Of a DNA stretch of 10,352 bases, positions 6,386-10,352 are shown in pieces. This stretch comes from Oscillospiraceae bacterium (GTDB lineage Bacteria; Bacillota; Clostridia; Oscillospirales; Acutalibacteraceae), in NCBI GenBank assembly GCA_021640185.1, contig JAJXDX010000036.1:1-10352 (forward strand), read 5' to 3'. Numbering within the stretch: the first letter of the stretch is position 1; each line of letters opens with the position of its first letter. The position numbers were made by a program, and so were the translations under genes. The notes under the pieces were generated by a model that did not search any database, had not been told where the DNA came from, and saw only the letters and a program-made list of their open reading frames with translations.

Positions 6386-7345
6386 TCAAAAGCGGAACAA
6401 CAGCTTTTGCATATCCTTATCGAACATATTCGTCCGGTCGGCGGTGGCGACGGTGGTGTGCACCGGCTGTGCCGGCGCCTGCTCGCCGCCGGCCAAGGCG
6501 ACGGCGTACCGCACGCCGAGGTAGCCGATCGCATAGGGGTCCTGCACGATCAGGGCGTCCATCTCGCCCGTTTCCAGCATCGCGACGGAAACGACATTGG
6601 CATCGAACCCGACCGCGCGCACGCGCGCGGCGGCGTCCGCATCGCGGATCGCCGCGCCCACGCCAAGCGTCATCCACTCATTAAAGCCGATCAGGACGTT
6701 GATCTGCGGGTGTTCGCGCAACAGACGTGCTGCCGCCGCGGTGGCATCGGCCAAGGTGTTCTCGGCGTGCTCCGCCGCAACGATCGTCGCGTTCGGCACG
6801 CCGGCGAGATAGTCGCGCAGCTCCTGCTCCCGCTCGGCGCCGTTGGCGGTCTCTTTGGCGATGTTGACCAGCCCGATGCGGATCTCGGCTGGAGAGACGA
6901 AGCCGGCCACCGCCGCTTCGCCCGCGGCGCGCCCGGCGGCACGGTCGTCCGTGCCGATGAACAGCGCCACGGCATCCGAATCGACGGCGCTGTCGATCGA
7001 TACGATCTTGACGCCGCGCGCCGCGGCCTCGTCGACGGCCGCGGCGTTGCGCTGCCGGTCGATCGCCGACAGCACGATCGCGTCCGCGCCGTCCTCCACC
7101 GCCTGCCGGATCAGTGCGTTCTGCGCGGCATAGTCCTCCTCGCTGTCCGGGCCGGTGAACGTGACGTCCGCGGCGTAGGCGGACGCCGCCGCCTCCACGC
7201 CGCTCTGCACGCCGTGCCAAAAGTCGGAGTTCGTCGCCTTGGTGATCACGGCCACGCGCACGCGGTCGCCCGTTTTGCCGCAGCCGGTCAGCAGGCACAG
7301 CAGCAGCACGGCGGCGGACAGCAGCCCGATCGTTTTAGTGCGCAT
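6386..7345 (-). CDS. Sugar-binding lipoprotein, periplasmic-binding-protein type 1 (ribose/xylose-like)
   Basis: 319-residue membrane-anchored extracellular binding protein. The N-terminus has a charged start, a hydrophobic stretch (7-19) and a lipobox LTGC with Cys22 as the lipidation site. The mature part (about 29-285) is a Peripla_BP_4 fold. Visible landmarks are VAVITKATNSDFWHGVQSGV (31-50), DGADAIVLSAID, a GTDDRAAGRAAGEAA stretch typical of ribose/xylose/galactose binders, and VGFDANVVSVAMLETGEMDA followed by VQDPYAIGYLGV. The start has AAGGAGG 9 nt upstream, located inside the end of the kinase gene; the two genes overlap by 11 nt. No ABC permease or ATPase follows it: the next gene is an esterase and then the terminator. 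It may therefore act as a ligand-binding partner of the kinase, as XylFII does for LytS in Clostridium, rather than as a transporter subunit. The ligand is unknown. Confidence 0.88.
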   Translation of the reverse strand: MRTKTIGLLSAAVLLLCLLTGCGKTGDRVRVAVITKATNSDFWHGVQSGVEAAASAYAADVTFTGPDSEEDYAAQNALIRQAVEDGADAIVLSAIDRQRNAAAVDEAAARGVKIVSIDSAVDSDAVALFIGTDDRAAGRAAGEAAVAGFVSPAEIRIGLVNIAKETANGAEREQELRDYLAGVPNATIVAAEHAENTLADATAAAARLLREHPQINVLIGFNEWMTLGVGAAIRDADAAARVRAVGFDANVVSVAMLETGEMDALIVQDPYAIGYLGVRYAVALAGGEQAPAQPVHTTVATADRTNMFDKDMQKLLFRF

Positions 7346-9086
7346 CCTCTGCCTCCTCCTTCGTCAGCCGGGGGATCCGAACGGTCACGGTCGTGCCCTC
7401 GTCCGGCTCGCTGTCGATCGTCAGGCCGTACCGCTCGCCGAAATAGATCCGCAGCCGGTCGTTGACGTTCTTCATCCCGATGCCGCTGTTGTCGCTGCGG
7501 CGCTTTTGCAGCAGGCTCTCCGCCTGCTCGCGGCTCATGCCCACGCCGTTGTCGCTTACCGTCAGCAGGATGTCCCCGCTGCCGTCCGGCGCGTTTTTCA
7601 CGCAGATCTCGATCACGCCCTCGTCCACCATCTGGTCGATGCCGTGGATGATCGCGTTCTCGATCAGCGGCTGCAGCGTGATCTTGTTGATCAGGCAGCC
7701 GGTCAGCCCCTCGTCCACCGTAAAGCGATAGGTGAACCGGTCGCGGTAGCGGTAGCTTTGGATCGTTAGGTAGCTGCGCGCGTGATCAAGCTCCTCACCG
7801 ATCGTGATCAGCTCCCGCCCGCGGCTGATGCTGATGCGGAAAAGCCTCGCCAGCGCGCCCACCATCTTCACCGCGTCCGCGGTGTTGCCACGCTCGCACA
7901 TCCACTGGATGGAATCGAGGGTGTTGTACAAAAAGTGCGGGTCGATCTGCGCTTGCAGGGCTTTCAGTTCCGTTTTGCGCAGCTCCGTCTGCTCCGCCTT
8001 CACCTGCTCCAGCAGGCGGCGGATCTGCTGCGCCATGTGCAGGAAGCTGTCCGATATCGCGGCGATCTCCGCCGCGCCGGTGCGGCAGCCGGTGCACACC
8101 GCCAGATCGGCGCTGTGCTCGAAGGCGCGCATCTGGCGCGTCAGCTCGTGCACCGGCGCGGTGACGATGCGGGCATACAGCCGCAGCACGATCGATGCGA
8201 TCACCGCGCTGCACAGCAGCGTGATCGCGATGCACAGCACGATCTGGCTGCGCCGCTGCGCATACAGCTCGTCGAGCAGGCTGACGCAGACGACGCGCCA
8301 GTCGCCGTCCTCCGTATCGTCCGCGGCATAGATCGTGCCGCCGACCGTGTGGACGCCGACCCGCGGCGCGCCGGAGAACGGCGGCGCCTCCGTCAGCCCA
8401 AGGTCGATCAGGCGCTGCTGCGGGTGATACACCGCCGTGCCGCTGCGGTCGACCACATAGCAGTAGCCGTGCAGGCCGACGCCGACGTTGTTGATATACC
8501 GGGCGACGGACGAAAAGCGCAGATCCGCCGCCACATACACGGTCTTGCCGAACAATGTGCTCTCGCGCCGCGCGGCGATCGTGACCACCCACGGATAGCT
8601 GTTTTCGAACAGCGTCTGCACATGGGGCGCGGACACCGCGAACGTGTCGGCCGAGGCGAACAGCGCCCGGTCGAACGACAGGTCGCGCCGCATGGCGGTT
8701 TTTTGCTGCATCCCGTCCTCGCCCGCACAGGCAAGCAGCTGCCCGTCGGTGTCGTAGACCATCAGGGCATAGATGTCGGGGTCGCCGCGCACGACGGGGG
8801 ACAGCACGTCGGCGAGCGCCTCGGCCGAGGCGGCGGTGTCGATCATCCCGGACACGCGGTCGACGCGCGCCTTGGCGCGGCGCAGGAAGTCGCCCGCCGC
8901 CAGCGCGCTTTGGTGCGCGGTCTGCTGTGCGCCGACGCGGGCATCGCGCAGCAGCGCGTCACTGTACAAAGAGGAGAACAGCGCCACGCACACCGCAGCG
9001 GCGCACGTCACGGCCGCCGCGATGGCGGCGACGGTGATCGCGGACAGCCGCACGGCGGGGAGCGGGCGGTCTTTCTTTCGCCGCAT
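7335..9086 (-). CDS. YesM/LytS-like sensor histidine kinase with an extracellular Cache-type domain
   Basis: 583-residue membrane sensor kinase. TM1 is at about 13-38, an extracellular region of about 240 residues that looks like a double Cache fold lies at about 39-280 (LMVYDTDGQLLAC, YCYVVDRSGTAVYHP), and TM2 is at about 281-303. A HAMP-type linker follows, with a CTGC cysteine pair (331-334), and then a short coiled coil (about 355-375). The PF06580 His_kinase motif LQAQIDPHFLYNTLDSIQWM places the phospho-acceptor at His384. The ATPase domain shows the N-box PLIENAIIHG (Asn477), DNGVGM (from Asp512) and GIGMKNVNDR (535-544). The start at 9086 has GGGAGG 7 nt upstream and overlaps the response-regulator stop by one base (TGATG), so the two are translationally coupled. 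It presumably phosphorylates the regulator encoded just upstream, with the downstream binding lipoprotein as a possible ligand partner. Confidence 0.92.
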   Translation of the reverse strand: MRRKKDRPLPAVRLSAITVAAIAAAVTCAAAVCVALFSSLYSDALLRDARVGAQQTAHQSALAAGDFLRRAKARVDRVSGMIDTAASAEALADVLSPVVRGDPDIYALMVYDTDGQLLACAGEDGMQQKTAMRRDLSFDRALFASADTFAVSAPHVQTLFENSYPWVVTIAARRESTLFGKTVYVAADLRFSSVARYINNVGVGLHGYCYVVDRSGTAVYHPQQRLIDLGLTEAPPFSGAPRVGVHTVGGTIYAADDTEDGDWRVVCVSLLDELYAQRRSQIVLCIAITLLCSAVIASIVLRLYARIVTAPVHELTRQMRAFEHSADLAVCTGCRTGAAEIAAISDSFLHMAQQIRRLLEQVKAEQTELRKTELKALQAQIDPHFLYNTLDSIQWMCERGNTADAVKMVGALARLFRISISRGRELITIGEELDHARSYLTIQSYRYRDRFTYRFTVDEGLTGCLINKITLQPLIENAIIHGIDQMVDEGVIEICVKNAPDGSGDILLTVSDNGVGMSREQAESLLQKRRSDNSGIGMKNVNDRLRIYFGERYGLTIDSEPDEGTTVTVRIPRLTKEEAEDAH

Positions 9087-10324
9087 CACTTCGCCTCCCC
9101 GCGGTTGGCGGCGCGCACCGCATTGGGCGAGCTGCCGTAGAACTTTTTGAAGCAATAGCTGAAATAATGCTGGTCACTGTATCCGCAGCGCTCCGCCACC
9201 TCCAAGATCTTCATCGGCGTGCACACCAGCATATCGTAGGCGGCCTTCATGCGCCGCTCGGTCAGCAGGGTGATGAAGTTTTTGCCCTTGGTCTTTTTGA
9301 TCAGTGTGCTCAGGTAGTTCGGGCTGACGGCCAATTGCGCGCTGACGCCGGTCAGCGACAGCTCGCCGTTGCCGTACTGCTCGTCGATGATCTGCACCAC
9401 GCGGTCGCACAGCACTTCCGTTTCGCGCCGCTGGGTGCGTGCGATGACGTTTTTGGCCTCCAGACAAAGCGAGAGCAGCTCTTCGCGCATCCCCGCCTCG
9501 CTGCTGTAGGAGCTCAGGCGGGAAAACAGCGGGTTTTCGGAGAACAGGCGCAACAGCTCGCTTTTATCGGTCACCGAGGCCACCAGCCGATAGACCGAGG
9601 CCACCAATTGCACGATCAGCAGGTCGGCGTTCTCCGGCGTGTTGTTTTTGTACAGATCGGCGATATAGTCGCCGATCTCGTCCGCCGTGCCGGTCTTGAG
9701 CAGCTGCTCCAGCCGCTCCACCTTGTGCTCCACGCGGTCCAGCTGCAATTCGTCCCCGTGTCCGCGGTCGTCGAAAAAGCGCACGTCGCCGTTGCCGTCG
9801 GCGGTGTAGCGCCGGGCCGCGATCGCCTGAAAATAGGCATCCGCGCAGCCGGAGAGGACAGAGAACTCGCGGCTGACGCCGACGGTCAGCCGCTCGCCGC
9901 GCAGGCGGCGCGCGCTTTGCACGATCTCGCGCAGGGGCAGCTCCAGCGCGGCGGACAGCACGCCGCCCTCCACCTGCACCAGCGTCACCGCCCGGCCGAA
10001 CACGGCAAGGCTCTCGCACGGCATATAGCGCCGCATGATGCTGGCGATGAAGGCGGCCTGTTCCGCGCTGGTGCGGGCGTCGTGCTCGCCGTGCGTGCGG
10101 CTGACCAGCACGCACAGGCGCAGCGACGACGCGTCGCCCGGCCGCACGATCGCCAGCTGCTGCGCGCGGCGCAGCAATTCGCCGTCGTCCGGCTGCCGCT
10201 CGCCGGAGCCCAAGATCAGCGGCAGCAAAAATTCCGTCACCGACAGCCGGCGCAGCTCGCCCCGCACGGCCGTGTCCGTCATCGGCGGCTCGGCCGGTGC
10301 GGCCGTGCCGCCGATGACGGACAC
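9086..10324 (-). CDS. YesN-like response regulator with AraC-type DNA-binding domain, N-terminus missing
   Basis: Cytoplasmic output partner of the adjacent kinase. The visible frame gives 412 residues from a GTG at 10324 and stays open to the window edge. The last ~100 residues are an AraC-type domain with two helix-turn-helix motifs: ELSLTGVSAQLAVSPNYLST (321-340) and MKILEVAERCGYSDQHYFSY (371-390), then FKKFYGSSP. The middle (about 25-300) matches the poorly conserved linker region of YesN proteins, with YFQAIAARRYTADGNGDVRF (164-183). A receiver domain with its phospho-acceptor Asp is expected before this linker and is absent. The first residues come from an inverted repeat (10244-10352), and no SD precedes either the GTG at 10324 or the ATG at 10282, so neither is a credible start. 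This is best read as a 5'-truncated gene, reliable only up to about 10289. Confidence 0.85.
   Translation of the reverse strand: MSVIGGTAAPAEPPMTDTAVRGELRRLSVTEFLLPLILGSGERQPDDGELLRRAQQLAIVRPGDASSLRLCVLVSRTHGEHDARTSAEQAAFIASIMRRYMPCESLAVFGRAVTLVQVEGGVLSAALELPLREIVQSARRLRGERLTVGVSREFSVLSGCADAYFQAIAARRYTADGNGDVRFFDDRGHGDELQLDRVEHKVERLEQLLKTGTADEIGDYIADLYKNNTPENADLLIVQLVASVYRLVASVTDKSELLRLFSENPLFSRLSSYSSEAGMREELLSLCLEAKNVIARTQRRETEVLCDRVVQIIDEQYGNGELSLTGVSAQLAVSPNYLSTLIKKTKGKNFITLLTERRMKAAYDMLVCTPMKILEVAERCGYSDQHYFSYCFKKFYGSSPNAVRAANRGEAK
9094..9099 (-). promoter_or_regulatory. Shine-Dalgarno of the histidine kinase gene
   Basis: GGGAGG on the minus strand, inside the last codons of the response-regulator gene and 7 nt before the ATG at 9086. 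It decides this start over an in-frame ATG 23 codons upstream (9155), which lies deep in the regulator gene. Confidence 0.8.
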
Positions 10325-10352
10325 GGCCGTGCGGGGCGAGCTGCGCCGGCTG
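10244..10352. repeat. Near-perfect inverted repeat (46-bp arms) running to the window end
   Basis: Bases 10244-10289 are exactly the reverse complement of 10307-10352. The 17-base centre (10290-10306) itself contains a 5-bp stem (CGGCC/GGCCG, 10291-10295 with 10301-10305) around GGTGC, with a single T/T mismatch between the two stems. The plus strand from 10314 thus repeats the codons for MTDTAVRGELRRL that the minus strand carries at 10282-10244. Such a palindrome inside a regulator gene, ending exactly at the last base, is most simply a fold-back chimera or assembly artefact at a contig end. A real inverted duplication is possible. Confidence 0.95.

Noticed and set aside
7782..9140. Long plus-strand open frame opposite the histidine kinase
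   Set aside because: It is Arg/His/Gln/Ala-rich with no recognisable motif, while the minus strand carries every kinase signature.

Overview
The window looks like chromosomal DNA of a GC-rich, Gram-positive Clostridia-type gut bacterium, plausibly of the Oscillospirales. This is an inference from several points: the coding sequence is strongly GC-rich with AT-rich promoters, the SD sites are strong, the sensor pair is YesM/YesN-like, a lipobox lipoprotein serves as sugar-binding protein, one gene belongs to the Firmicutes DUF4173 membrane family, and the galactokinase is of the clostridial GGNHTDH type. No phage, transposon, CRISPR or RNA gene is visible.

Layout from left to right. (1) A DUF4173 polytopic membrane protein is on the minus strand (38-1912), with its own strong promoter at 2004-2032 and an ~85-nt leader. 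(2) An MsmR/RafR-like AraC regulator on the minus strand (2122-2979) is divergent from a Leloir-pathway pair on the plus strand, galactokinase (3146-4435) and galactose-1-phosphate uridylyltransferase (4463-5431). The 166-bp divergent region holds back-to-back promoters, an inverted ATGCAAC/GTTGCAT pair touching both of them, and a tandem GGTAAAC repeat just after the predicted galK start site. (3) A strong, probably bidirectional terminator (5446-5487) separates galKT from a converging minus-strand operon. (4) That operon, read right to left, encodes a YesN-like response regulator (cut off at its N-terminus), a YesM-like histidine kinase, a sugar-binding lipoprotein and a cytoplasmic SGNH/sialate-O-acetylesterase-like hydrolase. 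All are translationally coupled: 1-nt overlap, 11-nt overlap, 17-nt gap.

How they may work together. The AraC protein probably controls galKT in response to galactose or a galactoside, and galKT turns galactose into UDP-galactose and glucose-1-phosphate. The second operon looks like a three-part sensor (binding lipoprotein, kinase, regulator) with a deacetylase, which suggests detection and trimming of an O-acetylated sugar. No ABC permease, galE, galM or glycosidase lies in the window.

Caution on the right end: the last 109 bases form a near-perfect inverted repeat (46-bp arms) that reaches the final base. The apparent N-terminus of the response regulator is therefore probably a fold-back or assembly artefact, and its receiver domain is missing.
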